Assembly: GCA_031772625.1 (NCBI GenBank)
Contig: CM062818.1
Span: 209,402,310 to 209,466,309, forward strand
Length of the DNA stretch: 64,000 nt
Reading direction: 5' to 3'
From: Pinus tabuliformis
Lineage: Eukaryota; Streptophyta; Pinopsida; Pinales; Pinaceae
Position numbers and translations under genes: made by a program. Of the stretch, positions 37,309 through 48,545 are shown in pieces. The notes under the pieces are model-generated. The model did no database searches and was not told the origin of the DNA. It was given only the letters and a program-made list of their open reading frames with translations. The stretch's first letter is position 1; each line of letters begins with the position of its first letter.

Positions 37309-38604
37309 TTAGGCATATCGATATCTGTAAGGCCTGATGTTTGGAGGAACACTTCCTGGAATCAAATGAATAGCATGATCATGATCATGAATAGGTGGGA
37401 GGCCTTTGGGAGTCTCAAATACCTTGGAATGATTGTCCAAAACATTTTGGAGATCTGGAGAAATACATGATTTCGATGTGGGATCCTCTAGTGAACATAA
37501 TTGTGTAGTTACACCCTGTTTTTCTTTATTCATAAGCTTTATCATGCTGTTAGAGTTCATTATCTTTCCTGGTTTCCCTTTGATAACCCTTAATTCAAAT
37601 TCCTTTCCTTCCGAAGAAAATTTCATGAAAAGTTCTTGAAAATTAAAAGCTATTGTACCCAAGGATTGTAGCCATTGGGCTCCTAGTACAACATCAACAC
37701 CAACCATTGGAATGGAAAACATTGGGCTATTCAATAGATATTCTCCCATGGATAGCTTGATATTATGGCACTTTCTAGAGAAATTTATGGTTCCTCCACT
37801 TCCAACTGTCATTTGACACTCTAGTGCTGGATATAGGAAGCAATTTAATTCCTTGGCTATCTTACAATGAATAAAATTATGGGTACTGCCCGAATCAATC
37901 AACATTATTATCTTTTTCTTCTTGATATGTCCTTCTATCTTGATAGTTTGAGGAGTGGTAATTCCATCCAATGCATTACAAGATATTGTCAGATTCATTT
38001 CTTGATGCTCTAAGTGATCTTTCGCTTCTTGAACCTTTTTCTTCTTGATATGTCCTTCTATCTGGATAGTTTGAGGAGTGGTAATTCCAACCAATGCATT
38101 ACAAGATATGGTCAGATTCATTTCTTCTTTCTCGATGTGATATTTCACTTCTTGAACCTTTTTCTTCTTGATATGTTCTTCTATCTTGAGAGTTTGAGGA
38201 GTGGTAATTCTTGTGAATGCTTCACAAGATATGGTCGGATTCATTTATTATTTCTCTAGGGTTGGTTCCTGGTGTATATCCTCTTCTTTTGATGTTTCCC
38301 GATCCTTTTCTTCCTCCTCTCCACAAACAATGTAAAATAATTTCTTCTCAGCACACTTATGACCTTTAATGTATTTGTTATCACAATTGTAACAAAGCCC
38401 TTTTCCTCTTTTTTCTTCCAATTATTGTGGTGTCAACCTTGTAGGTTGTGGAAGGCTAGGAGAAACAACACTTCCATCTTTATATTTGTGAGGGGTAGAC
38501 TTCCTTGTTGCCATAATTTTTCTTTCCATTTTTCTTGCCAGCCTGAATGCCTTCTCCAATGAATCAAGTTCCCAAAGACGAACCTCATGTTGAATGTTAT
38601 CCAA
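37309..38604 (-). pseudogene. Element D gag-protease with triplicated linker
   Basis: The open frame 38244-37309 carries the protease motif [11 protein letters not shown]. Before it, a segment of about 35 residues ([20 protein letters not shown] plus IKKKKV) occurs three times in tandem; element C has it once. Upstream, 38604-38260 holds the gag end and a zinc-knuckle region with stops. The frame stops just after the pre-RT motif [17 protein letters not shown], where pol is deleted. Not functional. Confidence 0.8.
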
Positions 38605-39718
38605 AGTCCCTAAGGAGACATTAATCCTCTACCTCTCTAGAATATCATTTTCCCTTATATTCAAGTTTTGAAAGTCCTTAATAGGGTCTACCATTGAACA
38701 CTTTTGTTTGAGATTTATCAATTGGCTAAAAAAGGTGTTTCTCTTTGTATCCTCATAATGTGCTATCATTTCCTCCGTGAAAATTGATCATGTAATAAGT
38801 GGTTTACGAGAACAAATCCCTTATACCATAAAAATTGATTCGGTTCTAAATAATTAGATGCAATACGTACCTTTTATAACAATGGTACACCATGTAGATC
38901 AAAATATTTCTCTATCTGTAGTATCCAATTTACTGGATCCTTACCATCAAACTTCCTCATCTCACTTTTTCTTGATTTTAGGAGCTCGATATTGAAATGA
39001 CTGTAACTCTACAATTTCAGATCTTTAAATTCTTATATTTTGGCCTGTAATAGCCCTCTAAGTCCACTTTCTAACTCCACAAGTCAGATCACAATGGATT
39101 CCCAAAGAAATATTTATTCCCAATCTCCCGCGATGACCTAATTATAGACTAGTTCAGTAGAGTGAACTTGTATGTCATGCCACGTGTCACTATTTCAACC
39201 TTAGGTTTTGAAAATTATACCTAAAGAAAATAAAGCCCATCCTCTTTCTGTACCTTCTTATGAAATTTCAATCTGATGCTCAGAGAGAACATTATGACGA
39301 TTTTCCCAAGGTCACCTGTTTAGGATGTAATTTGGGAGTCTGGAAAAACCCTAACTTCCTCAGATCATATATCTGAAACTATAGTGATACAAGATCTAAA
39401 ATTTGGACCCAAGGTTTATATTGATTCATTCCCAAATGGGTTTTTTTTGTAGCTTCTGAAATTTCGTAGCAAAAAATTTATAGCGAAAATTCCATGATGA
39501 TTTGTTTTAGATGAAATTCTGGAGCTTGCAAAAACCCTAAATTCCTCATATCATATCTTCAAAAATATAGCGAGACAAGATCTAAAATTTGGATCTGAGT
39601 TTCAGTGCAATTTTGTTTCAAATGGGTTTTTATTTTACCTTCTGAAACATCATAGAAAAAAGTTATAGTGAACATGCCACGATGTCCTGTTTGGAGCAAT
39701 GAAACCCTAGAATCCAAA
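38605..39718 (-). other. Element D decayed gag and leader
   Basis: Diverged counterpart of the gag start and leader of C. No open frame. Confidence 0.7.
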
Positions 39719-39732
39719 GCTCTGATACCAAA

Positions 39733-40065
39733 TGTTATGAAACTAGCTCACAAAAAGATAGAAGAGATAGATAAACACCTTCAAAATAAGCCTATTTGAG
39801 GGGGAAACCTCCTTTACATTACACAAATGAACAATTCTTCGATGATACAAATGACAAGACCTTATTTCTATATATAGGAGTCTAAGGGGTCATAATATAA
39901 TCAAAGCCGACGTAACAATAATAATGTAAGGGCACAATAATAACAATAGTGGGCTTCTATGGGGCACAATAATAACAATATGGGGACTACATGGGCACAA
40001 CAATATAATAAGGGGGTTGTATTAATAACAATAATGAGTTACACTAGTATTATAGGGACCTAACA
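39733..40065 (-). repeat. Element D 5' LTR
   Basis: TGTTATGAAACT...CCTAACA on the plus strand, with the PBS immediately to its left. Confidence 0.87.
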
Positions 40066-40107
40066 TGAGTTGTCATCAAGGACAACACATGCACAATAAT
40101 GCCAATA
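40066..40107 (-). repeat. Element A LTR3, last piece
   Basis: 42 bp that complete the LTR end after element D, followed by TSD GACTT. Confidence 0.8.
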
Positions 40108-41098
40108 GACTTCAAGCTGAGGAGCAGAATAAGGATTAAGGCTAGAAGCCTTTGTAGTCTTGGACTTGTGGAGAAGAGAATCACAAGAAATATTATCCAT
40201 AGTACCAGGCTAGTAGGCTGCAGATTTATAGTGCCCAAGAGGTGTAAATGGTTGGGGATGTTGGATAAAGTGTTCCTAGGATCTATGCAATGCTGGACGA
40301 TAGGTAGGCATATCACTAGACATCTATTATCGAGATGGATGGTAAGCTTTATGATCAATTTGTTTCTATTTTGATTTCTAATTATAGTTATGTTAATCTT
40401 GACCTTGTTGATAAGTGTGGTTTGAATAGAGAAGTACATGCAGAGTCTTGGTTAGTGTAGTTGGCTACAGGTACAAAAACGTGAGTTCATCATTGGGTAA
40501 GAGATTGTGTATTTGATTTGAATGGTATTCTACATCAGCACATTTGAATGTATTTCTGTTGGGATCATACAATATGTTGTTGGGTATGGATTGGTTGTAT
40601 CTTCATAGGACCAAGGTGGATTGTTATGACAAGGCTACTGAGTGCTTGGATGACAATGGGGAACAAAGTGTCTTGTAGGGTAAGAAGAAAGAAACATCAG
40701 TGAGAATGGTGACAACTATGCAGGCCAAGCGTAGTCACAGGAAACAATGTGTATTATTTGCAGTGCATATTTCTAGTGACAAAGGTAGGGAAGTTGAGGA
40801 TGTAGATGTTTTGAGCAGGTACCTAGTTCTACATAGTTTTAGGATGTATTCCACATAGGGATTTCAGATTTTCCACCTTAGAGGGAAGTAGAATTTTCTA
40901 TTGATTTGGTACGAGGAGCAAAACCAACATCTAAGGCACCTTATAGGATGAACACACCAGAGTTGGTAGAGTTGAAGCTGCAGTTTAAGGAAATGTTGGA
41001 AAAAGGATACATTAGACCAAGTGTATCACCTTGAGTTGCACCAGTATTGTTTGTAAAGAAGAAGGATGGTACTCTAAGGTTATGCATTGATCACTGGC
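40108..41098 (+). pseudogene. Element H protease and start of RT (broken)
   Basis: Resumes the H frame after element A. A decayed zinc knuckle (TCGEENHKKYYP) is followed by protease sequence ending in the gypsy-typical LLGMDWLYLHRTKVDCY, then pre-RT ([21 protein letters not shown]) and RT block 1 (VLFVKKKDGTLRLCID). Several stops and frame changes. RT is cut at 41098 by element E and continues at 51986. Confidence 0.82.
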
Positions 41099-42379
41099 TG
41101 ATCTGAATGAGAAAATTAGTTTTGTTGCACTAAATTCCTCAGAATATGTAAAAGTGCTTAAGGATTCATGAAGTTAATTGGAAGTTTTAACATGAGTTTT
41201 TGAATGTTCTAATGTAAATTAAATGTACAAATTAACATAAACAAATGACTGAACAACAACATATAACCGACATGAACATCACCAAAATAGTATCACAACA
41301 ACACATGATGAAGGATCTCACCCCGCTTGGGATACGTCACCTTGGTCTAGCTTCCAATGGCTTGACCCTCTCTACTATGCTCAAAAGTGTGAATACATCA
41401 GTTTATAATGCTCAGATATCTCTGAAACCTGTTCCAATGGCTCCAGAATACCCAAAAATGATTGTTTAGCCTCTTTCTGCTCTTGATTTGGTAAAAAACT
41501 AAAGAAGTTATGGCTTCCCCAAGTCTTTCTGCTAATCGCACCACAATTTCCCCAAAATCCAGCACCATTCTACAAATTCACCTCCAATTCCGCTAACCGA
41601 GTGTCGATTTCACCTAATTTCGGGTGAAATTTTCAGACAGATTAAATTCCATATAAGGCCTTAAATCTGAAAATTTTGGGCCACATGGGGGCCATGTGCC
41701 TGGGGCTAAGGCCAATGGCCCACCCCCACTGGTCAGGCCCCCACTCTGCTTCTCCGTGGTCCCTTGGGGTGGCACGTGCCCAAGGGTTGGCCCCTGTGGC
41801 TGGTCCTTTCCCTAGATTGCGCCAACCTTAACATTTAAATACAAGTGGAAACCATAATATAATAATAACTATTCAAATGGCATGTTGGTAACAGCATGTA
41901 CTTGGAGTTTGGAGGTCGCGGGTTCGACCCCTGCTGCTGCTGCTAAAACCTTAACCTGATTTTTGGTGGCCCTCGGGCTGCCACATGGTGGCTGCTGGAT
42001 GGGCCACATCGCAGCCTGTGGTTGGCCACCAACCTACCAATCAAAAAAACCCAAATCAGAACCAATAACATCATGCTACTTGGCACCACATCATTCGACG
42101 AAGGTCAACCAGTCACTTGCATAGTCACCCTAACACGTAGGCATTCCAAGTTAGTGCCACGTCAACGTTACAAACTACTGATTGGGATGTCTGTAATTTT
42201 TTTTTTTTAAATTCACTTGTTCAGGAAAAAGAACAAAACATGTTTCTGTGAGCATACAGAGACTGTTTCACGCGAAATGAGTTGTGCCAGATTCATGATG
42301 ACGAGCACTAAGCGGTCTTTCAGGTTCCACACCGATCCAACAACTTTGCATTTTGAGCTATTTTTTGAGCACCCGATCA
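41099..42379 (-). repeat. Element E 3' LTR
   Basis: Matches 50744-51985. Contains a GC-rich core and a tRNA-like block (41876-41945). Confidence 0.87.
41876..41945 (+). repeat. tRNA-like (SINE-type) block in element E LTR
   Basis: It holds a perfect pol III B box, GGTTCGACCC (41921-41930), preceded by GAGGTCGC as in a tRNA T arm, and an A-box-like TGGCATGTTGGT at about 41878, at tRNA-like spacing. It lies in plus orientation, opposite to the element. The other LTR has the same block at 51489-51560, so it was present before transposition. Confidence 0.6.
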
Positions 42380-42389
42380 TTCCTCCCCA

Positions 42390-43000
42390 CTAGAAGCCTT
42401 TTGGACCCAAAAAGGTCACTTTCAGTTGTCCATTATGTGATAGTTCCCTCACCTTTCCAATCTTGATCCATTTGGCTTTAGAAGAATTTTCTCCTTTGAG
42501 CCCCTCTCGAAGGTAGTCCACACTCCCTCGTTTTGAAGACCTTGCTCTTCTGTAAATAATGGTGTCTTGCTGTATTTCATCAAGGTATTCAGGAGAAAAA
42601 TCCTCAATGGAAGGAATTTGGACATATTCTCCTTGATGTTCAATCAAAGGAGGCTTGTACAACCTTAAGTTATCAACATTAAAAACAACAAAAGTTTGCA
42701 TAGATGTAGGTAAATCCAACATGAAGGCATTGCCACCAACCTTTTCCAGAATTTTGAATGGACCATATCTAATTGGTTTCAAATTTTTACCTTCTCCTTG
42801 GAGCCTTTCTTTGCTAATGTGAAGCCAAACTTCATCACCAACTCAGAACTTGTGATCTACCTGATGCTTGTCGTGCCTTGACTTGTACTTGCTTAGCTCT
42901 TTTCAAGCTAATCTTGCACTATTTGAGGTACCATTTGGAATCATTCAATGAACTTCTTGGCTTTGTCCATGTCACCATAAATAGAAACATCCTTATTACC
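42390..43000 (-). pseudogene. Element E integrase tail
   Basis: Frame 42782-42390 has the GPY/F-type module (RYGPFKILEKVGGNAFMLDL), LRLYKPP, and a tail RGSVDYLREGLKG...AKWIK that resembles a decayed chromodomain. Sequence up to about 43000 adds the linker ISKERLQGEGKNLKP in another phase. The D-D-E core between RNase H and this tail is missing. Confidence 0.75.
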
Positions 43001-43068
43001 AAGATGGTACAACATATTATGACGCAAATGGTAATCAAATTCCCCTACTTGGTTCTCTTGACCCAAGC

Positions 43069-44042
43069 TTAAATGTACGTTTTGAAAGTATGCATATCGC
43101 GAACATAACTTTCATGCAAAACAAAATTATGCTTGAGTAAAGTAGTTGCACTAAAAATAGGCCTAGAAAGCATATCATCAACCTTGTTGTATATACCTTT
43201 CTTATACCTTATTACCAAGTGGAATTGTTGTAAGGATCCCATCCATCGAAAGTGCCTTGCTTGCTGCAACTTTGTCACTACACCATTGAAGAATTTTGAA
43301 TGACATGAAATGGGCTTACCATATTGCATGAGGACTGCACCCATGGCATAGTCGCTTGCAAGTACATGAGATAAACTAATCTTTTCTTTCAACACATAAA
43401 ATGCCTTTTTTTGCTTGCCTCCCCACTGGAAGACCTTTTCCACACTAGTCAATGCATGCAAATGAGTTGCGATAGAAGAAAAGTTAGCAATAAAATTTCT
43501 CCAATATTGGGTTGCTCCCAAAAAATTTCTTACTCTAGTGACTATCTTGGGCATTGGCCAATTCATCATGACATCAACCTTGGAGGGGCCTATATTCAAC
43601 TCACCTCCTCCAACAATATGCCTCAAGCACATCAAAGAAGTTTTATCGAATTCACACTTTGACATCTTAAAAAACAACTGTTCTTTCTTCAAGACATCAA
43701 GTACTTTTCTCACATGCATGGCATGTTCATCAATATATTTTCTGAAAGCTAAGATGTCATATAAATAGACTATCTCATCTAGAAATGGTTCTAATACATC
43801 ATTCATCATACCCACGAAAGTAGTAGGAGCATGGTAAAGACCAAAAGGCATAACTAGCCATTCAAACAAACATTGCTTTGTTTGAATGTCATCTTCCATG
43901 TGTCTTCTTCAACAATTATAATTTGATGATAGCCACTCCTTAAGTTCCACTTAGTGACATGATTTCCATTCTTCTTGGGCACCAAAACAATAGGTGACCT
44001 GTATGGCAAAGGAGATGGTCGGATGATCCCTTTGTTCAACAA
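43069..44042 (-). pseudogene. Element E reverse transcriptase and RNase H (broken)
   Basis: 44042-43854 has the early RT blocks (LVPKKNGN joined to [11 protein letters not shown], with a short deletion between). 43899-43069 continues with LVMPFGLYHAPTTF. The catalytic YVDD is changed to LYDIL. RNase H follows with ASDYAMGAVLMQ (the first catalytic region is shortened) and DDMLSRP. Inactive. Confidence 0.82.
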
Positions 44043-44374
44043 CTCTTGGGTTTGCTTTTATATTTTTTCATTTTCCATTATTGACATCCCGTACATGCCA
44101 ATGTTAGAAAGATGACAATCTTGCTACAATGGTATTTCATGTTGGATTCCCCTTTTGTGAGGCAATCCCTTTGGTTCCTGAAACATCTCATCATTTTGAT
44201 TAATCACTCCAATCAAATCAGATTTCCGTTTTGTATCACAACCCTCAAACTCTTCATAATCAACATCATTCTTTGGTTTGATCATAAGAAGCACTAAATT
44301 CTTGTTTGAATTCATTAGTATTTTCGTTTGCCTTGAATTAACTAATGAAAGATTTAATTTTTTGAGATGAGATC

Positions 44375-45486
44375 TCACAATATACTCCACACCATCTTGA
44401 ACAAGTGGTACTTGTTTTCATGGCGATAGAAGACTGCTTTTCTATCATAGAGGTTAGGACTACCCAAAACAATTCCTGAAATATCAAGCGATACAAAATC
44501 TAATTCAACTTCGTCAATGAAGTTTGATGTGATTTCAAACCGAAGAATACATTTTATTGTAACCTGAAAGTTTGTGTCCTTGCATATCCAACCCAATGGA
44601 TATGGTTTGGGATGAGGAATGGTTTCAAGATTAAGTTTCTTGACTAAGTATTTAGATATCAAGTTGGCTTGAGACCCACTATCAAATAATGTGTCGATTT
44701 TTGTATGTTTTGCAATAACCCTCACATGAAATAGTTCAATTATTGTTTCTTCATTTCGAGTGATAGTGTGATAATTTGGTGTACTAGTGCTAGCAATGGA
44801 TTCTTTTTCTTTTATACCCATGGCTATAATTTTAGTTTCATCACCTGAACCGGATCCCAAATCTTCTTGAATGATTGAAACTATCTTTTCTTTTCCTTTG
44901 TTGTTGAGTTTCTTAGGCCTCATCTCTAGATGAAGCTTCCAACAATGGTCTTCATCGTGACCCTCTTTGGAACAATGTTTACATATTGTTTTCTCTCCTT
45001 CCTTTTTAATGGATGCATTTTTCTTTCCTTTCCCTTTGAAACCCTTTTCTTTTTCTTTACCCTTAAATGGATTTTTACTACCCCCTTCTGGAGTATTTTC
45101 CCCTCTTGCCTCAAGATGAGTGGCTTGCACACAAACCTCATCTAGATTATTGGGATTAAACTTAAGGATAGTATGCCTATGGTAACTATGTAAACCCCCT
45201 ATATACTTCAACAACGTGTCTCGTGATTGCAAATCTACACCTAACATTAGAGACATTCTTCTAAATCCTTTGGTGTAATCTTGCACATTTTGACCTTTAA
45301 GTTGTCTAAGTTCTGCCAATTCATGATGGATTTCTGCATATATGCTAGATGGTAAAAATGTCTTTAATTGCAACAATGATATCAGACCAAGAAATTGAGA
45401 GATCTTACCATGGTTTTTTTCTTATCTCTTCTTGTGTCTTTGCTTCCCACCATACTAGTGGTGCATAAGCTAGCTGAATCTTTATG
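44375..45486 (-). pseudogene. Element E gag C-terminus and protease
   Basis: The frame 45376-44375 begins in the gag capsid (LRQLKGQNVQDYTKGFRRM), passes through a lysine-rich linker and one intact zinc knuckle, CKHCSKEGHDEDHC (about residues 136-149), and ends with a gypsy protease, DTLFDSGSQANLIS (about residue 231) and ISGIVLGSPNLYD. Gag sequence upstream to 45486 is in phase apart from a stop. It joins with 49467 onward across the Penelope-like element, whose TSD duplicated the coding sequence KIQDD. A further weakly conserved segment runs 44390-44124. Confidence 0.85.
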
Positions 45487-45528
45487 TCATCATCTTGAAT
45501 TTTTAATTTTGTGGAAAAACCTGTGAAC

Positions 45529-45585
45529 AGTTTTGAAACCAACGTTTCGGACTAGCTTAGTGAGTCCATCATCAGGGCAATGAGA
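45529..45585 (-). ncRNA. Hammerhead ribozyme candidate of the Penelope-like element
   Basis: On the minus strand the core CTGATGA (45575-45569) is followed by a 5-bp stem GGACT/AGTCC (45567-45563 with 45553-45549) with a 9-base loop, then GAAAC and GTT. This gives a stem III of only AC/GU with no loop and a GUU cleavage site at 45541. Stem I is short (GCC with GGT). Minimal stem III is characteristic of hammerheads in Penelope-like elements, which are thought to act as dimers. Its place near the 3' end fits a terminal pLTR copy. Confidence 0.75.
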
Positions 45586-45754
45586 TTTGTATTTGAGAAG
45601 AGAGAGCGTGAAATTACAAGCATATTAATAGTTATTTGAAAAAATATTTCTGATGTCTTCATTTGTAGTCGGCTTATAAATGATAAATTAATTAATAATT
45701 ATTTAATTTAATTATTTAGATAAGTATTTATTTTATTTATTATTTATTATTATT

Positions 45755-47219
45755 TTTTTTTCTCGGCAAAGCTAACTAATCTATTTTATTATATACAGGT
45801 AACATTACATTCAAGGAAAACTGGCTACCCAGGACCGACTGTGGCTCCTTGGGTAGCACTTTTAGACTCAGAATTCTCCCTCGCATGGCAGCATCTCCAG
45901 ATTAGATTATAACACATGACTTAGAGTAGTTCTTAGAAGAGAAACAAAACTGCCCATGCAGGGGCTGACAAAAAACGGCCCACGCAGGGGCATACAGCAA
46001 AACGGCCCACGCAGGGGTTTCCAACAGACTTTGCCAAGCAGGGGACAAAAAACTGCCCGCGCAGGGGCTTCCAACATTCTTTGTTAAAGTAGCCGTGAAC
46101 ATGCCATGAACTAAAAGGAAACAAACAACGATAATTAACATAACCCAGATACTCACTGAGACCCAGCACGCATACCCGACCCGAGAGAGAGAAGAGTGTG
46201 AAGGAGAGTGCCCCTGAGAGTTAGTCGTCTGGTTTTTCCTCACGAATCCAGCACCAGCCTTGACCTTCTGGGACGCCCTCCCACATCGCCATCCAGCTCG
46301 GGCTACTGTGGTCCGGTGGTGCCTCCCGCTTTGGCTCTTGCGGTTGAGTGGAGGCTTGCTGATGCTCCCCTTCCAGATTACCCTCTGCATTAGATGACTG
46401 CACCATAGGGCTTTTCTCCTTATTGCCCTCTGAGAGAACCTCAGCATGGGTTGGTTGTGTTCCTTCCCTGTCCTCCTCTGGAACCTTGGTAAAGAGGACT
46501 GAAATATGTGCCTGAATTCCATCATTGTCCCGCGAGCTGCCCAAGGTGAAAATGGCCGAGCCGAACGCTGGGAGCATGGGCATTCCATCGTTAGAGCTAC
46601 CAGCCTCCAGAAATTGACCAGCTGGAATTGGTGTGGCTCCCGCCCTTCTATAACAGTAGCAGCAGCAGCAGTGATGATGAACATCTGCTGCTGGGGGACG
46701 AGAAGACTCCCCACGCCCCGAGCCTCTTCTGCACGGCATTCTCTCACGCGGTGGTGCCATGGATTCCAGCACAGTGCCTGAGAGCCTGTTGCAATTGCGT
46801 GCCCTCCCAATTGAGTTCTGTACACAAGGGAACTCGGGGCTAAACTCAACAGAACAAAAACTAAGGCCCGAATAAACCAACAGAACGCACACCTCCTCTG
46901 AGCAAATGTCTTCGCTTTCAGCTTCAACTGCACCGCATTTCTGCCCAGCGATCTGAGTAACTGCCTCAGCATTCTGAGCCCAGCACTGTGATATTCCTTC
47001 ATACTTAAGCCAACAAACATTCCTTTGAAGCCTGCCTGCATTAAATGCGCTCTGCCTGCTCGCCATCGTTTCCAGCGTCTGCGTTAAGGCATTCATTATG
47101 CCTCTCCCGTCTTAATGCCTCGTCTGCGATGAGCAATGAAGGCCCTCGTCCATCACGTGGCAGCACATGCTGGGCATGTGGCCTGCCATTTCCCAAATCC
47201 TTGACACCCGCATCTGGGG
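45755..47219 (-). mobile_element. LINE-like non-LTR insertion, GC-rich, no RT
   Basis: Flanked by an 18-bp direct repeat, TTATTATTTATTATTATT (45737-45754 and 47220-47237). On the minus strand it ends with TATATAATAAAATAGATTAG, then TTAGCTTTGCCGAG and an A run, like the 3' end of plant L1 elements. It is 1.46 kb and lacks any reverse transcriptase. The TSD lies in AT-rich low-complexity DNA, so its length could be partly fortuitous. Confidence 0.6.
45902..47096 (-). other. Unassigned reading frames in LINE-like insertion
   Basis: Two overlapping frames, 47096-46221 (291 aa, starts MNALTQTLETMASRQ) and 47041-45902 (379 aa). I recognise no domain. The 291-residue frame has an acidic, proline- and glutamine-rich second half (VPEEDREGTQPTHAEV), which looks more protein-like than the overlapping Cys/Trp-rich frame. 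It could be an ORF1-type protein of a LINE or captured host sequence. A degenerate repeat around GCCCACGCAGGGGC fills 45946-46080. Confidence 0.35.
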
Positions 47220-47355
47220 TTATTATTTATTATTATTACTTATTTATTTAGTTTTAATTTTATTATATTATTGTTTATATATATATTTTTTATTATTATT
47301 TATTTACTTATTTTATTATTATTATTATTATTATCTATTTATTTATTTATTTTTT

Positions 47356-47819
47356 GAAATTTATATTATTTGTTTAAGATCCTAACTATATATTAATTGT
47401 TTTACACGAATGTATATAATTTTAAAGATTAGTTTTGAAAATTTATGTTAACTAATTTATTATGTGATTAAATTATTATTTAAAGGACTAGATAGGGGGT
47501 TAGCTATGATAGGTTATGTTTATCAATTTTAATTAATTAATTAATTTTGTTTTTTCTCCTTAATATTGATGTTTACTTATTTATTTATTTTTATTTTATT
47601 TATTTATTTATTTATTTTTAATGAATGTGTGTAAATCTATGTTTATTTGAAATTTATATTATTTGTTTAAGATCCTAACTCTATGTTAATTGTTTTACCG
47701 GAATGTATATAATTTAAAAGATTAGTTTTGAAAATTTATGTTAACTAATTTATTATGTGATTAAATTATTATTTAAAGGATTAGATAGGGAGTTAGCTAT
47801 GATAGGTTATATTTATCAA

Positions 47820-47862
<43 letters not shown>

Positions 47863-48545
47863 AAATTTTTATTTATTTATTTTATTTATTTATTTATTTA
47901 TTTTTTCCTCTTATTATTGATATTTACCTATTTATTTATTTTTAATGAATGTGTGTAAATCTATGTTTATTTGAAATTTATATTATTTGTTTAGGATCCT
48001 AATTATATGTTAATTGTTTTACAGGAATGTATATAATTTTAAAGATTAGTTTTGAAAATTTATGTTAGCTAATTTATTATGTGATTAAATTATTATTTAA
48101 AGGATTAGAAAGGGAGTTAGCTATGATAGGTTATATTTATCAACTTTAATTAATTAAATACTTTTGTTTTTTCCCTTAATATTGATATTTACTTATTTAT
48201 TTATTTTTATTTTATTTATATATTTATTTATTATTAATGAATATGTGTAAATCTATGTTTATTTAAAATTTATATTATTAGTTTAAGAACCTAAGTATAT
48301 GTTAATTTTTTTACATGCATGTATATAATTTTTTTAAAGATTAGTTTTGAACTTTTATGTTAACTATTTTATTATGTGATTAAATTATTATTTAAAGGAT
48401 TAGCTATGATAGGTTATATTTATCAATTTTAATTAATTAAATAATTTTGATTTATTCTCTTAATATTGATATTTATTTATTTATTTATTTTTATTCTATT
48501 TATTTATTTATTTATTTTTAATGTGTGTAAATCTATGTTTATTGC
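47356..48545 (-). repeat. ~300-bp tandem array, four copies
   Basis: Copies begin with GAAATTTATATTATTTG at 47356, 47649 and 47973 and with a variant at 48265 (spacing 293, 324, 292). Each contains TTAGCTATGATAGGTTA and a TTTATTTA-rich part; the second is longer because of a TA run at 47827-47860. They lie directly after the stop of the Penelope-like ORF. Confidence 0.88.

Larger units (their letters stand above)
36746..40065 (-). mobile_element. Element D: pol-deleted relative of element C
   Basis: Diverged LTRs are at 36746-37043 and 39733-40065, with PBS TGGTATCAGAGC (minus) at 39719-39730. The interior keeps gag, protease and the chromodomain tail but lacks RT, RNase H and nearly all of integrase. 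It is clearly older than C judged by LTR decay. Seven extra bases, AACCAAA, lie between host sequence and the left LTR and resemble the first PBS bases. No clean TSD. Confidence 0.85.
7171..40107 (-). mobile_element. Element A: non-autonomous Ty1/copia retrotransposon, three-LTR tandem array
   Basis: The order is LTR1 (7171-9372), internal 1 (9373-13118), LTR2 (13119-15209), internal 2 (15210-18584 plus 36255-36588), then LTR3, truncated and split (36589-36745, 40066-40107). The outer TSD is perfect: GACTT at 7166-7170 and 40108-40112. Sense is minus: a tRNA-Met-type PBS lies left of LTR2 and purine-rich PPTs lie right of LTR1 and LTR2. Each internal region has only gag and a copia-type protease followed by about 2 kb of non-coding DNA; integrase, RT and RNase H are absent from both. 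LTR and gag style resemble the SIRE/Maximus lineage (inference). Confidence 0.85.

Noticed and set aside
40050-40439. 129-residue minus-strand frame
   Set aside because: Antisense to the gag/protease of H and spanning the boundary with element A; no domain.
41899-41945. A genuine tRNA gene
   Set aside because: Only the B box and T-arm-like part are convincing; no full cloverleaf or acceptor stem can be drawn, so it is kept as a tRNA-like block only.
45902-47041. The 379-residue frame as a real protein
   Set aside because: It is rich in Cys, Trp and repeated AWAVL-like units that come from the GCAGGGGC repeat; the overlapping frame has more natural composition.
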